This document shows, piece by piece, positions 37,101-48,221 of a stretch of DNA of 55,498 nt. Position 1 is the first letter of the stretch. Each line of letters starts with the position of its first letter. The notes under the pieces were generated by a model that ran no database searches, had not been told where the DNA came from, and saw only the letters and a program-made list of their open reading frames with translations. The stretch is from the NCBI GenBank assembly GCA_000151295.1, contig GG745335.1, forward strand, positions 309,872 through 365,369. The letters run 5' to 3'. The DNA is from Allomyces macrogynus ATCC 38327. Its lineage: Eukaryota; Blastocladiomycota; Blastocladiomycetes; Blastocladiales; Blastocladiaceae. Made by a program: the position numbers and the translations under genes.

Positions 37101-38329
37101 GCCTGTACGGACAGCACTTGCGCGACGTCGGCGAGTATGCGGATGCAGGGATCACGTTTGAGCTTGGTGGGCATTACGATAAGGCGCGTGAGGCGTACTT
37201 GAAGGCCGGCCTGTGGCGCAGCGTGTTTTTGGTCGTCGAGAAGGCGGCGGTCGAGAATAGAGACGAGATTGACCGCGCGCGGCTCGCGTACGACGTGGCC
37301 GCGGTCTTGCACGACCGCACGGAGCACCGCGATGCGGCGCAGGTCTTGCTCGAGTATGCGGGCGATATCGAGGGCGCGATGAACGAGCTTGTAATGGGGC
37401 AGGCGTGGGACGAGGCGACGCGCACGGTTCGTATCTCAATTGTTGCAACTCATTTTTCGTGAGCGGTGCTGACCGAACTCCTCGGCTCTTGTAGGCCCAG
37501 CTGCACAACCGCGCCGACTTGATCGAAACGCACATTCGCCCGGGCGTGGAAGAGGCGTCGCGTACGATGCTCACGCACCTGGCCGAGTTCCGCACAGACC
37601 TCGACCAACGCGTGTACCGATTGGTTGAGTGCCGCCATGAAAAGGCGGCCAAGCTCGCGGCGCTCGAGTTGGCCGAGTACGACCCGGCGCTCAACAATAT
37701 CGACCTGATGAGCGATACGACGTCGATGATGTCGACGTTCACAGGCCTGACGCTCGCGACCATGACGGCGAGTGTAACGAGCAGTCGTGCAAGTGGACGG
37801 AGGTGCGTTTTTTCCGTGCGACCCATATCGACTCTCCTCGTTTCTGACCGCTGCCCGTGACAATAGCAAAACCGGCAAGCAAAAGCGCAAGGCCGAGCGC
37901 AAGCGCCACGCCGGCAAAAAGGGCAGCATCTTCGAGGAAGAGTACCTGATCGACTCGGCGCGGCGAATCATGGACCGTGCCATCGATGCGCGGCGCGACG
38001 TGCACGCCCTGCTCATTGCGCAAGTGCGGTTCGGTTTCCTCGACACGGCGCAGGTCGTGCAGGCCGCGTATGCCGACTTGCTCGTGCACTTCCGCGCGCA
38101 ATTTGACACACTGTTCACGCCGCCGCCCGTCCACCCGATGCAACTCGTCGTCGACAAGTTCCGGCTCCAGCAGGAGATGGGCATGTCGCCGGAACAGGCC
38201 GAGGCGCACCTGAATGCGCAGCAAGGGGTGCCGGTGAGCGAAGGCGGGCGCGCGGTCGCGAGCCCTGGACCGCCCAAGGTGCCCGAGGATAAGGAGTGGA
38301 AGCTGGCGATTTTGAATGCGGCGCCGTGA
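34141..38329 (+). CDS. ELP1: Elongator complex subunit 1
   Basis: Five exons, 34141-34287, 34356-35590, 35662-37426, 37495-37802 and 37867-38329, give 1305 residues, about the size of yeast Iki3. The N-terminal half shows WD-type beta-propeller segments (VLAMVWAPDEELVVLVT, ITWTGDGAQFAISSV, HVLAWRPVGNLIVSSQ). The C-terminal half is an alpha-helical repeat solenoid with the family's conserved stretches YDFALVLMVAQQSHKDPREYL, YADAGITFELGGHYDKAREAYLKAG and LHNRADLIETHIRP. It ends with the Lys/Arg-rich KTGKQKRKAERKRHAGKKGS segment that in yeast binds tRNA. Elp1 scaffolds Elongator, which modifies wobble uridines of tRNAs in the cytoplasm. Introns are 64-71 nt and phases agree throughout. Confidence 0.95.
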
Positions 38330-39237
38330 TGGGTGATGGGTGGGGAGTGGTGAGGAGCGGGGGATGGTGTGTTTTTGTGGTTTTGGACGATCGACGCCGT
38401 GCTCCTTTGTTCCTGCTTGGTCTGGGATGAGATTTCAGTCGCTATTGCAAATTGCTCACCTCGGTTCGGTATCGGTCATGCTCTCTCGCGCGCTGGGCAT
38501 CATTTTTCTAGCTCATTGAGCACGCCGAGGTCTTCATCACCGTCTGAACGGTCAGTGTTCGCCAGGCGCGATCCTGCGTTTATGCGGTGGGGTCGAAAAC
38601 CTAAGCTGCCATGGACGACGTGGACCGAGTCAAACACACGTGATCCTTTCATAACCCGGCCTTCGCCTTTGCCGCTCGCAACTTGGCAACGCTGTCAAAC
38701 CTCCTTTTTGTGCTCCTTCTTCCCGCCAAAGAACCTGCAAAATGGCAAGTTGCTGCCCGACCCCTCCCGACCGACATTGCGACCACCGCACCACCACCAT
38801 CACCGCCATGACCGCGAAACCCGCCATTCCGCTGCGGCAACGACGACCACGCTGCTGCGCCATGCTGTTCCGCTGATAACGACCGCCGCGACGACGAACT
38901 TGCAGCCGTAACAGGTTCATGCCGGGGGTAGTCACGCCGGTCCATCCGTTTCGGTGCACTGCGACTTTGCGCACCGTGACCGTTACGGCCGCCTCCCAGC
39001 GCTAGCGGACCGCTTGCTGGATTGGTTGCCCCACGCTGAACCCTCCGGCTGAACCTGTCGCGCCGGCGGCATTATTACACGCGGCATCCCGTGCGCTCAA
39101 TCCGTTGCGCTGCCAGTGATCTCGCTTGCTGCGCGTCTGTTGTTTTTTTGCCGCCATGATCAGAGATTTTGCAGCAGGCAGACCATTGCACGTGCGGATT
39201 GGCGGTTTCGCGCGCTCGTAGGCGGTTTCGCTCCTTG
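38330..39237. other. Intergenic, with Gly/Arg-rich minus-strand frames of unclear status
   Basis: On the minus strand an ORF with ATGs at 39265 and about 39157 (MAAKKQQTRSKRDHWQRNG) ends at 39002. Further open frames at 38945-38649 and about 38770-38694 include SNLPFCRFFGGKKEHKKEV before a stop at 38694. They could be exons of a small Gly/Arg-rich gene divergent from eL43, but I found no consistent splice joining. Left as unexplained sequence. Confidence 0.3.
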
Positions 39238-39696
39238 ATGGTGGTGGAGTGGTCGCTGCTGCCATATTGGCCGCATTCCTTTTCCCCGGAACCGACGATT
39301 AACGCTTTCCTGTGGCTCTGCTCGCTATTTGTGCGGCGAATAGGCCAAGCGCACCAAGAAGGTTGGCATCGTCGGCAAGTACGGTACGCGTTACGGCGCG
39401 ACGCTGCGTAAGCAGATCAAGAAGATGGAAATCACGCAGCACGCCAAGTACACGTGCTCGTTCTGCGGCAAGGACTCGGTCAAGCGCACCGCGGTCGGTA
39501 TCTGGCACTGCAAGGGCTGCAAGAAGACCATGGCCGGTGGCGCGTGGACGGTTGGGTGCGTAAATTCGTGGCTTTGGACGCGGTTGCCTGGTTGGGAGGA
39601 CGGAAACTGACCATTTGCATGCGCTCTGATAGCACCACGGCCGCCGCCACGGTCCGCTCGACGGTCCGTCGTCTTCGTGAGCTCGCCGAGTCGTAA
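39238..39696 (+). CDS. RPL43: 60S ribosomal protein eL43 (L37a/L43)
   Basis: Exons 39344-39555 and 39633-39696, preceded by a probable one-codon exon (ATG at 39238-39240), give exactly 92 residues, the family length. The protein starts [19 protein letters not shown], has a four-cysteine zinc ribbon (Cys39, 42, 57 and 60) and ends [17 protein letters not shown]. It sits on the large ribosomal subunit. Intron 2 is 77 nt with a GTGCGT donor and restores GAWTVGTTAAATV. The first junction (ATG then GTGGTG) has a weak donor but puts Ala2 right after the start methionine, as in homologs; another ATG further upstream is possible. Confidence 0.92.
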
Positions 39697-42025
39697 ATGG
39701 CGACCGGTCGACGTTCAATACAGTTTTCGCTTTCGAGTGATTTCGAATCCCTGACAACTTGAGGGAACAGCATGTCTTTGTGGACTGGGATCGGGAGCAC
39801 GTTCTCGCCAGCATGCTGTTTGTTTCCCTTTTGTTCGTTCAATCCGTTCACTGTCAGTTCCTATTCCTTTGTTGATGACTTCAACTTGGCCGCCAAAAAC
39901 GGAAGTGCCCTGTCCTGGCCCAACGAGATACTAAATACATCTTGCTCGCTACTCAAATTCCGCACCAAGTGTAACAAGGAGTCCCTAGTCAAAATATGAA
40001 AGCTGGCCAAAGAAAACACCAGGTCGATCAAATCATGTTGTGGAATGTTTTTGAACGATTCTCAACGATTCTCTTCCTATGAACTGCAGTCAACCACAAT
40101 GGACAACACACACTTGCAACAAAGCAGTCCCAAATGAACTTGTTGTGCCAATGGAAATGGCTCAAGCAGCCATGCATTGTTGCCTGCCAAGTTGCTTCAC
40201 ATGATTATCAAGAACCTTGTCTCTGAAGTGTCCAACATTCACAGCAACTTGTGCCTCCTGTTGCTGCCCATGGGCCCATTGCTTGTGCACATGCTCTTGG
40301 TGCCATGCCAGGTCAGTCAATGATTGTGGCATGCTGTTGACAGCATACTGACTTGGGGCAAGGATGACCTGTTTTTCATTGCTTGTGTTTGGTCATGGTC
40401 ACAAAATGTTGTTGCTACTCAGCATGTTGGGTGAAACAAACTGCCCTTTGCTCAGGTAGGATTGACAGTTCCAGCACACCCAGATTGCTTGTTTTGTATC
40501 AGCTCAAGTACAAGTCAACTCCCTGGTTTTGGATTCCTCTCAAACATGCCCATGTGTATGTTCTGTGGGATGTCTGGATGGGACAGGTTTTCTTTGTTTT
40601 ATCAGTGTTTGAAGCAGAAGCAAGCCAGGTCTTTGCCAATTTTCCTGGCTGGTCTCACTCAGTGGTCATGAAATTCCTTGTCATTTCCATTGTGGGCCAA
40701 TCTCCATACTTGATATGCCACTCATTTTACCAAGCTGTGTCATGTGGACTTGATGATTCAGCCACTTCTGTCAGTGAGCAACTTGAAACACAGCACATGA
40801 CAATCATTTTTTCCATGCTGCTCCTGTGCACCTCCATGTCAATGCCCACAATCATCTTGCACGCCTTGCCAGCAAAATGATCTCTCTCAACCTGTTGGAT
40901 ACAATGGATATTGGTGACATGATGCCCTTGGCCAAGAAAATATCCTGGCCTGCTCTGCACCAGCTCATTGGGAGCATTCCAACTTGTCATGGCTTGCACT
41001 GAAAAGGCCAAAGCCCAAGGGAAGACCTTGTGCCACTGTTGCAACTGGCACTGGACACCATAGTGGTTTGCACATACAGCCTGATGGCATTTCAGCAACT
41101 GGTTTTCAATGCTGACGCCCTGACAGGACTTCTGCAGCAGAAGAGCACAGCCATGGAGGGGAATGAAACAGCTGCAACTCTCAACCACCTGGATGGCAGT
41201 TGTGGGATGGTAGCAGGCTGTTTGTCAAGCTGATGGTGCACCACCACCACACACACCTCACACGCCACATCTTGCATTGCTCTTGCGCTGTATCTGATCA
41301 GGACTGGAGTTGAACGGCAATCGCACAGGCGGTATACATATGGTGGCATGGTGTGTGATCTGCATGGGGCACATCAGCTAATGCAATGGCCAGATTGCCA
41401 CAGCATCATGGCACGATCACTACCACTGGCGCGCGTCGCATTGCATTGTGCATCATGGGTGTGGTGCGCCTGCGGACCTTTGTGGACGGTGTGTGGTCGC
41501 TGGCGGTCGCGGCCAACGTCGGGGATCGGGGATCGGGTTTTCGCTGTACCGATGGGCAATGGTGCTTGTGCGCAAGACGAGTCAGGTTGAGTTGTCCGGT
41601 TCCAGAAACGCGTGCCGCGGCCATGTAGCCCCTGCGCGACAATCGGCCCCTGGATGGCGCACCGCGTGTGGCACCGAAGCTCGGACGGGTCCGGGCCCAC
41701 GCGCAACCACCGGTCCACCAAGCTTCGTGCGTCACCTGCTTATCGTTGCGCGAATTGAAGAGATGGACATGGACACGATGCGCCGATGCTGAGTGCGCGT
41801 GGGGCCGCCCCTGCCCTTCGCCTTCGCCTTCGCCCTCGCCCTGGCTGCGCACGACCTGCCGAACGCTCTGACCACCCACCGTCGCTTCGCACCGCGGCCC
41901 TTTTCTCCTCCCCACGCCGCCGCCCACAAGACGCAGTGGCCGCCCACCGACGCGACGCATCCGAGCCACGCGCCAGCGACGTGGCCGCCAACCACCCGCG
42001 CACGACCACTCCACCACCACCCAAC
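39697..42025. other. Intergenic with a CpG-depleted block; no intact gene
   Basis: Positions 40073-41263 form a block almost without CpG, listed separately. Overlapping ORFs occur there on both strands (plus 40383-40880, minus 41188-40727); I do not recognise either. From about 41300 onward the composition returns to normal GC-rich sequence. Confidence 0.45.
40073..41263. mobile_element. Probable decayed, CpG-depleted element of unknown class
   Basis: Reading through about 1.19 kb I count three CpG dinucleotides (near 40862, 41115 and 41263), while flanking DNA has one every 10-20 bases. TG and CA are abundant instead, which is what methylated CpG leaves after deamination. No terminal repeats or transposase motif could be identified, so the mobile-element call is an inference from composition only. 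Confidence 0.35.
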
Positions 42026-42090
42026 ATGGTCACCGCGCCAGACCCCCATCCGCCACTGTCGCGACGCCGCGCTCGCCAGCACTGCCACCA

Positions 42091-44388
42091 ATGCCGGAAT
42101 CGCGTCGCGCAGCCGCGTGCCTCGTCGCCCTTGCCCGCCGAGCTGCGCTGGTGCGCTCTACTGCGCCAGCCCGACCGCGGAGGCCTGCCACCTCCGCAAC
42201 GCCGTTCGACTGTGTGCGCTCGCAACAAAATGCAATCTCGGCCAGCTCTGCGCGCAAGACCTCGTTCCAGCGGGCCCCGCCTTTTCGGCTGCGGCGCACT
42301 TGCCACACCTTCAGTGCCGTCGTTGACGGCGTGCTGCAATGGCACCTGGACATCGAGGTCGCGTACGATGAAGAGGGCGCGCTCAGCTTTATGCCGTCTG
42401 GCGTCGTGCTCGTTCGCGCAGGAACGCTGCCCGTACGGCGCAGTGCGCGCCGCACCTCGCAACTTGACCTGGCCAAGCACTCGCCGCCGCCCCCGCGCGA
42501 CCTGCACGACGCGAAGGCATCGCGACCTGCTCTTTTAGCAGTCTATTATGGTAGTGGCCCGCGCCGCGTCTTTCTCGACGACGTGCGGTCGCTTACGATC
42601 CGGAATCCGACGCACGCGCCGCTCGAGGGCGCGCACGGCATGGCGAATGCGCTCGCACAGACCCTGCAATGGTTCCCTTGCCTCTCCACCCTCGCGGTGA
42701 CTGTGTCGCTTGCTGCACATGCACTGGCCGAAGCGCTTGCGCGGTCAAGCACAACGCTCACGACGCTGACGGTAAAGGTGGCCTCTGGCAGCGGGTGGGA
42801 CGTGGTCGCGCCTGAACTCCGCCTGCCGCAGCTCCGCCACCTCGACGTGACCATTGCGGCAAGAGACGACGATGACTTGGCCTTCGTTGCCGATGCTGAT
42901 GCCGACGCGGATGCCGCGGGCACCGACCTCCGCGCGCTGCCCTTGATGCCGCAACTGCTGAGCCTGCGCGTCGCTGCGACCACCATCCACGCGGATCTCG
43001 TACGCGTGCACGTTGCTCGTGTCGCTGCGACCCTGCGCCGACTCGAGCTCGACGGCGACGTGATTGACCTGCCGTCGGTCGCGCACTGCGTCCCGGAGTG
43101 GCCTTCGCTGCGCGAGATTATCGGCGCGACGGCATTCCAGACGGTGGTCATGGCCGCCGCGGGCCCGGCGTCCGCGTCTCCACTGACTGACTCAGCCGTC
43201 ATCCCGCGCAACCTTTTACCGGCGTTGCGTAGCATCGAGTACAAGCCGTGCGACTCGTTGACCGCGCCCGTCGCGCCGGTGCTGACCATGCCGCTCGCGA
43301 CCCTCTCGAAAATCATTCTCTGGGACGCCGAATTGCTGAAATCCTTTCTCGACACGCTCCCCGCCTCGGCACCAAACCTCGCGCACTTGGACCTCTTCTG
43401 CTGCCGCGCTGACGACTCAATCGACCCGGAAAACGTCACGCCAGACGACTTTCTCACGTTCCCGTCGCTGCGGAAACTCGGCATCGGTGGGACCGTGCTC
43501 ATGCAGTACCTGATCCGCACCGTCACGGCGCCCGTCCTGGACCACCTGGAAATCTGCGTGAACGCGCGCCCGATTGTACCAGACTTGCCGTGGCCGTCGC
43601 TCACGGCCATCACCGTGCTCAATGCCAATTGTCCCGTTGGGATTCGCGCCGACGCACTCGATTCGTTGCGCCACTTGAAAACCCTGCGACTCTTGCCGGA
43701 CGTGGAATGGGTCGATGGCCGCGCGCCCGTCTTACCAGCGCTGACCAACTTGACCGCGACGACCACGACCCTCGCGACGCTGGCCCCGCCGCGGTTGCGG
43801 GCCGTGACTGCGTCGAGTACCAGCACGACGCCACTCACGACCGTTCCGCCAGGGGTGCGGCATGTGACGGCGCCGGTGCTGGACGCGGCGCTTGTGGAAC
43901 AGATGTCGCGCAATTCGACGGTCCAATCGATTACCGCGTCGTATATCGACCCGGGCACCGATACGACCCCGCGGCACGCGTTTACGCTCGAGTACGCCCC
44001 GCGGCGCGCGATCTGGTCGGTATTGCCGCGGACGACGTGCACGCGACCGATTGCGGACCAATTGACCGTGCAGGTCGTGCATATCAACGATGTGGCCGAG
44101 ACCGTGCGCGAGATCAGTGCGGTGGCCGCGTGGTGGCGCGCAGCGGCGAGTGCGTGGCCGTGGTCCGAGAAGGGGGTACTGCAGTACCCCGTGGCGGTAG
44201 CGGTTGGGGACGCGGTGGACCCGCAAGTGAGTGCGGAACTGCTGGATGTGTTGGAGCGGGATCGGGTGCTGGATATGGTTTGGGTACCCGTGGTGGCCGC
44301 GAATGAGTTTTGCGTGGTTACGGCGGGAGTAGGCGCCGGGGCGGGGAGGTGCCGGAATGGAGGGACGGCGACGGCGCATCCGGTTTAG
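42091..44388 (+). CDS. F-box/LRR-like protein (family member 3), N-terminus uncertain
   Basis: A long frame of 765 codons from the ATG at 42091. From about residue 75 the protein is convincing, with many leucine-rich stretches (FLDDVRSLTIRNP, LRLPQLRHLDVTIAA, APNLAHLDLFCCR, FPSLRKLGIGGTVL, LDSLRHLKTLRLLPD). An F-box is not in this frame. In the adjacent frames, about 42120-42290 reads SSPLPAELRWC and then PTAEACHLRNAVRLCALAT, which together look like an F-box broken by a frame change. Either a small intron, a sequencing error or a real frameshift sits there. An Asp/Ala repeat (DADADADA) lies near 42890. Function would be substrate recognition in an SCF ligase if the F-box is restored by splicing. 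Confidence 0.6.
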   Translation: MPESRRAAACLVALARRAALVRSTAPARPRRPATSATPFDCVRSQQNAISASSARKTSFQRAPPFRLRRTCHTFSAVVDGVLQWHLDIEVAYDEEGALSFMPSGVVLVRAGTLPVRRSARRTSQLDLAKHSPPPPRDLHDAKASRPALLAVYYGSGPRRVFLDDVRSLTIRNPTHAPLEGAHGMANALAQTLQWFPCLSTLAVTVSLAAHALAEALARSSTTLTTLTVKVASGSGWDVVAPELRLPQLRHLDVTIAARDDDDLAFVADADADADAAGTDLRALPLMPQLLSLRVAATTIHADLVRVHVARVAATLRRLELDGDVIDLPSVAHCVPEWPSLREIIGATAFQTVVMAAAGPASASPLTDSAVIPRNLLPALRSIEYKPCDSLTAPVAPVLTMPLATLSKIILWDAELLKSFLDTLPASAPNLAHLDLFCCRADDSIDPENVTPDDFLTFPSLRKLGIGGTVLMQYLIRTVTAPVLDHLEICVNARPIVPDLPWPSLTAITVLNANCPVGIRADALDSLRHLKTLRLLPDVEWVDGRAPVLPALTNLTATTTTLATLAPPRLRAVTASSTSTTPLTTVPPGVRHVTAPVLDAALVEQMSRNSTVQSITASYIDPGTDTTPRHAFTLEYAPRRAIWSVLPRTTCTRPIADQLTVQVVHINDVAETVREISAVAAWWRAAASAWPWSEKGVLQYPVAVAVGDAVDPQVSAELLDVLERDRVLDMVWVPVVAANEFCVVTAGVGAGAGRCRNGGTATAHPV

Positions 44389-47196
44389 AAATCGAGGGTA
44401 GCGAGGGTGGGGATTTGGTGTTTGTTTCTGTGGAGGTGTGAACGTGATGCGGGGATTGGTTTTGTCACGCAGTTCGCTATGAGGCGCAGAATCAACCATT
44501 CCGGCCTTTCATGGTCCTTCACCGCGAGTCTCAACGTCGTGGCCCATTGTGGCCCGCATTACAAATGCCGCTCCTTCCACCGAATGCATGGAACGTGGCT
44601 GTGTATCAAAATATATCACCCTGAAGCTGCTGAAGACCGCTCTCCTCGCCGCGACGACCTCGCCGCAACAAGCGCGACGCGCATGCTTGCCGGAGGGCTC
44701 GCGGATCAGCATCGTCAACACGCTGCGTGTTAGTGCGAACCACCAGCAAAGGAATGTCACTCCATCAACAAACTAGAAATCGTGAAGACAGACATCCGTG
44801 GCGTTCCTGGTCGACGACAACCACGGCGCTCCTGGGCGGCACCCGACGCTCATGCCTATCGGTCCGACGAGTGTGCGCCAGACGGCACGCACAAAGCGGC
44901 CGCAATGCTGAAACTAATTACATGGGCCGCAGCGCCCGCCTCTGGGAACGCTGCACTATCTCTCGTATTTGCCGTCGTGTAGCGTGGCGTGGCGATGAGT
45001 TCATGACATGCAGCGTGTCCAGCGTCATGGCCACCATGATCACGCACCTCGCATGGCTGCCCTGGACAGCGGTGTGTTCCGCGCAGGAGGGCGCACCGTG
45101 CTCAAGCGCCAAGGCCAGCGTAGTTCAAATTTGGCGTCCTCGACGTTCAACCGCATTTGACCCGCATGGTGGATCCAACCAGCTCGATTCCTATCGTGCT
45201 GCGCAAACGAACGTGCGAAAATAATTGTTGCGAGCAAGCGCGTTCGTACTGTCCTCTCTACGCATTGCAGCGGACTTGGACACGATCAATTCCACGATAC
45301 GTGAACCGACAATGATTTATGTGTGAAGTGTGCAATTCGTGCAACGCCCTGCCGGACCTTCGGCTACTTTCAGAGGATTCGGAAACGGCGCTGTTGCTGG
45401 GCGCTTCCTGCTCCCCATCAGTTCGGAGTGTGGGATGCTAGGGCGACGACAGTGCGTTTTGAATGCTGTTGAAGAGCGACGATCAAGGTGTAAGTGCCAT
45501 CCCGGCGCTGATGAATCGCGACGCTGACCGCACGGCCAACAGCGTCCTTGCCAACTGAATGGTGAGCATGCGCGTCGTGGCGAGAAGAGTGGACTTCAGG
45601 GTGATATATTTTGATATTTGCTGCCAGCTCAACATTGGAGCCGAGAACCTCAACTTTACCCCGCGCGCCGTCGATTTCGGAGACCCGACCAACGGGAAAC
45701 TGGCACTGGCGTTTCTGGTACAAACCATTGACGTGAATGAGGGAGTCTTCGCCCTAACCGTTAGAGCGACGACCGGCCCGCGCGATAAGTCAAGGACGCG
45801 GTCAAATAGTATTTTTGTCACGCGGCACAGGCCACATTTCGTCGACAATTTGATCCAGCATGTTTGCGTTGGTGTCGCAAAGGGGCTAGGGGTGAAAATA
45901 TGGTCGGTGTGATAGATAATGCATGCGCACGGCCGAAACGTAATTGGTCAGCGCAAACAACAGATCAGCATTTGCATTTGGTACATATGACCATAAATCA
46001 TGATTCTGAGAGCACCACTGCTCTGAGGCACACTCTTCGACTGAAGCGTAAATGGTATATACTCTCACATGCCTCAGAGTCTTTTTGAAATGTTTGAATC
46101 CTGGCAACGCTTCACGCGAGTGCACAGGGGGCGATGGGACATAAAGGTATCTAAGTTTGGCCGAGCCAGTGAATGTCACAGTGACGTGTAACTGAGTTGG
46201 CTGCTAGTGTCACCTGTATGAACCAAGCTGCAGCACCGCTCTCGAATAAATTGGCCGCGAACGGAAGGAAAGAAATGGAGGCGCACAATTGCACGAGGGT
46301 GGTCACATCAACAACTTGCTGCTCACACTCAAGACGGTCATTCATAAACTGGAGCAACTGGCAGGGCGTATTGACGTTGGCAAGTCAGGAACTGGCGAGT
46401 CGGGAACGCGACAAACATTTTTCAAGCCAGCTTGGTTGCATTCATTCACGCTTGGAGGAACCTTGAGTTGCCCATTGCTCATTGTGAGTCGCCATCCACA
46501 CCAGCCTGGACGTCGTCCTCGCACACTCTGAGACATTTCGTGAGCTCTGTCAATTGCGGGCGTCAACCTGTAAAATCGGTTGGGTGGATCGTTTGCTGCA
46601 TCCTCGCAGGGGCAAGTGGTTCATTCAACCATTGGTTGCTGCCACTCACTGCGAGCCACCATCAACGATTGCTGGTAAGCCGTCCTCGCAGACCTCTAGC
46701 GATTTATTTAAACTTTATCTAATGCGTTTTTTTTGCAGAGAAATCGGTTCGGTGGGTGGGCCGCAGGCCAGCAACAGTCACGGGTGGGATTGCAGTTGGC
46801 GAAATGCAGGATAGACAGTTGCCAAGCAGTAGTGACGTGGCAGTCACGATATCTAAATGTCGGAGTGGTCTGCGGTCGTCCCCTTAGACACTCTAGATTT
46901 ACAGCTCGAGAAATTCGCATCGTCGTGTCGTGGAGAGAGTGGAGGAGAGGAGGAGGAGCGTCGTTATCCATATTCGCATGATCTGACCCACTGCTTGTGC
47001 CTCGTCGCCTTGCCGTTTGCTCGCGTAGAGTGATTCAGCATCCTAGGATCGTTGCGTTTGGCTAGTTGGGAGTAGAATAGGACGGGCCAAGACTCCGCTG
47101 TCGTCCCCGAATCGTTCGCGGGTGAGTCCTCCCGAGACGACCGTCTTTGTGTCGGTCTGACACGCACTTTGCACACGCCTCCAACCTTCCTATAGC
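44389..47196. other. Gene-poor region with an inverted repeat
   Basis: GC is lower and no ORF carries domain-like sequence. Two diverged inverted copies of a short sequence (44605-44680 and 45540-45615) are listed separately. A T8 run at 46727-46734 and duplicated CGTCCTCGCA motifs near 46510 and 46680 are the only other patterns seen. Confidence 0.45.
44605..45615. repeat. Pair of inverted repeats about 1 kb apart
   Basis: Positions 44605-44626 and 45594-45615 are exact inverted copies over 22 bases, with the core AAAATATATCACCCTGAAG. Towards the interior the similarity continues imperfectly for some 50 bases (CTCTCCTCGCC versus CTCTTCTCGCC; CGACGCGCATGCTTGCC versus CGACGCGCATGCTCACC). This could be the eroded ends of a DNA transposon or two inverted copies of a dispersed repeat. 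No transposase lies between them. Confidence 0.7.
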
Positions 47197-47718
47197 CTAT
47201 TCCCCCCCCCCCCCCCCCGGCTCGGACACTGTCAGGGACGTGACGTTATTGAGCACACCTTGGTGCCCAGATAACCGATATGTCGAGCAGACCGCGTCAA
47301 TGGAGGCCAAATCGTGCGGATGTTGATGGGGAGGCACTTGCGCAACCAGATCGTCCAACTTGACTGAGCGCCCAGCCCATACGGCGCAAATGAGGTCAAT
47401 GTCCATTGGCGCGACGCCTTGGACAAGGTTGTCCTGGGTCCCAACACTTCGAGTTTTCACCGTATGATGCTGTCGACTACCTCTCGAGATGCGAGTCGCA
47501 GCTGAAGAAGATCACCGACGAGGGGCAGCGGCCGGGTTTCTGACAGGGATCGACTGTGCCGACGTCGGTGCCAGCGCCAAATACGTCTTTGCGTACACAA
47601 CAGCGGCCGTGGCGACAATCAGCTGCAGCAACTCATTCGGCAGGTCCAACAGGCACGCGGCTTCGGAACGGCGCGAGCGCGACGGAGGCGGCGGCAGCAG
47701 TACAGCAGTCAGCGCCAT
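47197..47718 (-). pseudogene. Truncated F-box/LRR-like gene (family fragment)
   Basis: From the ATG at 47718 the product contains an F-box-like LLDLPNELLQLIVATAA. If a 43-nt GTCAGA-TTCAG intron is removed, the text continues LRLASREVVDSIIR, as F-boxes do. A second open piece (47460-47197) ends GVLNNVTSLTVSEP, which lines up with FLDDVRSLTIRNP of the member at 42091. There the coding sequence runs into a 17-base G tract (C on the plus strand) and stops. Beyond the tract no leucine-rich repeats follow, so more than 500 residues of the usual protein are missing. Confidence 0.5.
47202..47218. repeat. 17-bp homopolymer C tract
   Basis: Seventeen consecutive C on the plus strand. The tract coincides with the point where the F-box gene fragment loses homology to its relatives. 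Confidence 0.95.
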
Positions 47719-48221
47719 AGCAGCACTGGAGAGCGTGATGAACGGAACGCGGTCCACGTCAGGGCGTATATCGGCTGGCGCGATCAGTCTGCGAGCGGTC
47801 AAGGCGGGTAGTTGTGCACGGCCGTCGGGGTGTAGCTTGCAGAACAACCCTGGTCGAAGCAACCTGAATTTGCTGATCGAGTTGCACACACCTGGCAACT
47901 CGCGATTGCTGGAGTGCGTGGAGCACAGGTGTACCGACCGTCCTGTCTCGCAGAAAGCGAGAGACGTGTATTGGGCTTGCAAGTGTGGGTAAATCTGCTT
48001 CGGTCTTTCGCGTCTCGTTTGCGAATCTGCAGCTGGGAACGGAATCGGCACCAATCTTCAACTCTCGGCGCTCCAACTCGCTGCAAACGGTCACGAACAA
48101 GCCGAAATCGGAGGAAACGAACGTGGGCTGCAGCGCACTCGGTCTGCCGCCGCCGCCGCACGGTTCAGCGAGTCCATTCCCCAGATCAACCCCAACTCGA
48201 CGGCCCGAAGCCGCAATCAAC
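47719..48221. promoter_or_regulatory. Divergent upstream region of F-box fragment and LCA5-like gene
   Basis: About 500 bases between two divergent start codons. Several frames are open but none looks like protein. The promoter role is inferred from orientation. Confidence 0.35.

Noticed and set aside
38649..39265. Gly/Arg-rich minus-strand gene divergent from eL43
   Set aside because: Individual frames look partly coding but no splice model joins them, and one overlaps the likely first intron of eL43.
40383..41188. Transposase in the CpG-depleted block
   Set aside because: ORFs on both strands were read for known transposase or reverse-transcriptase motifs and none was convincing, so no class is claimed.
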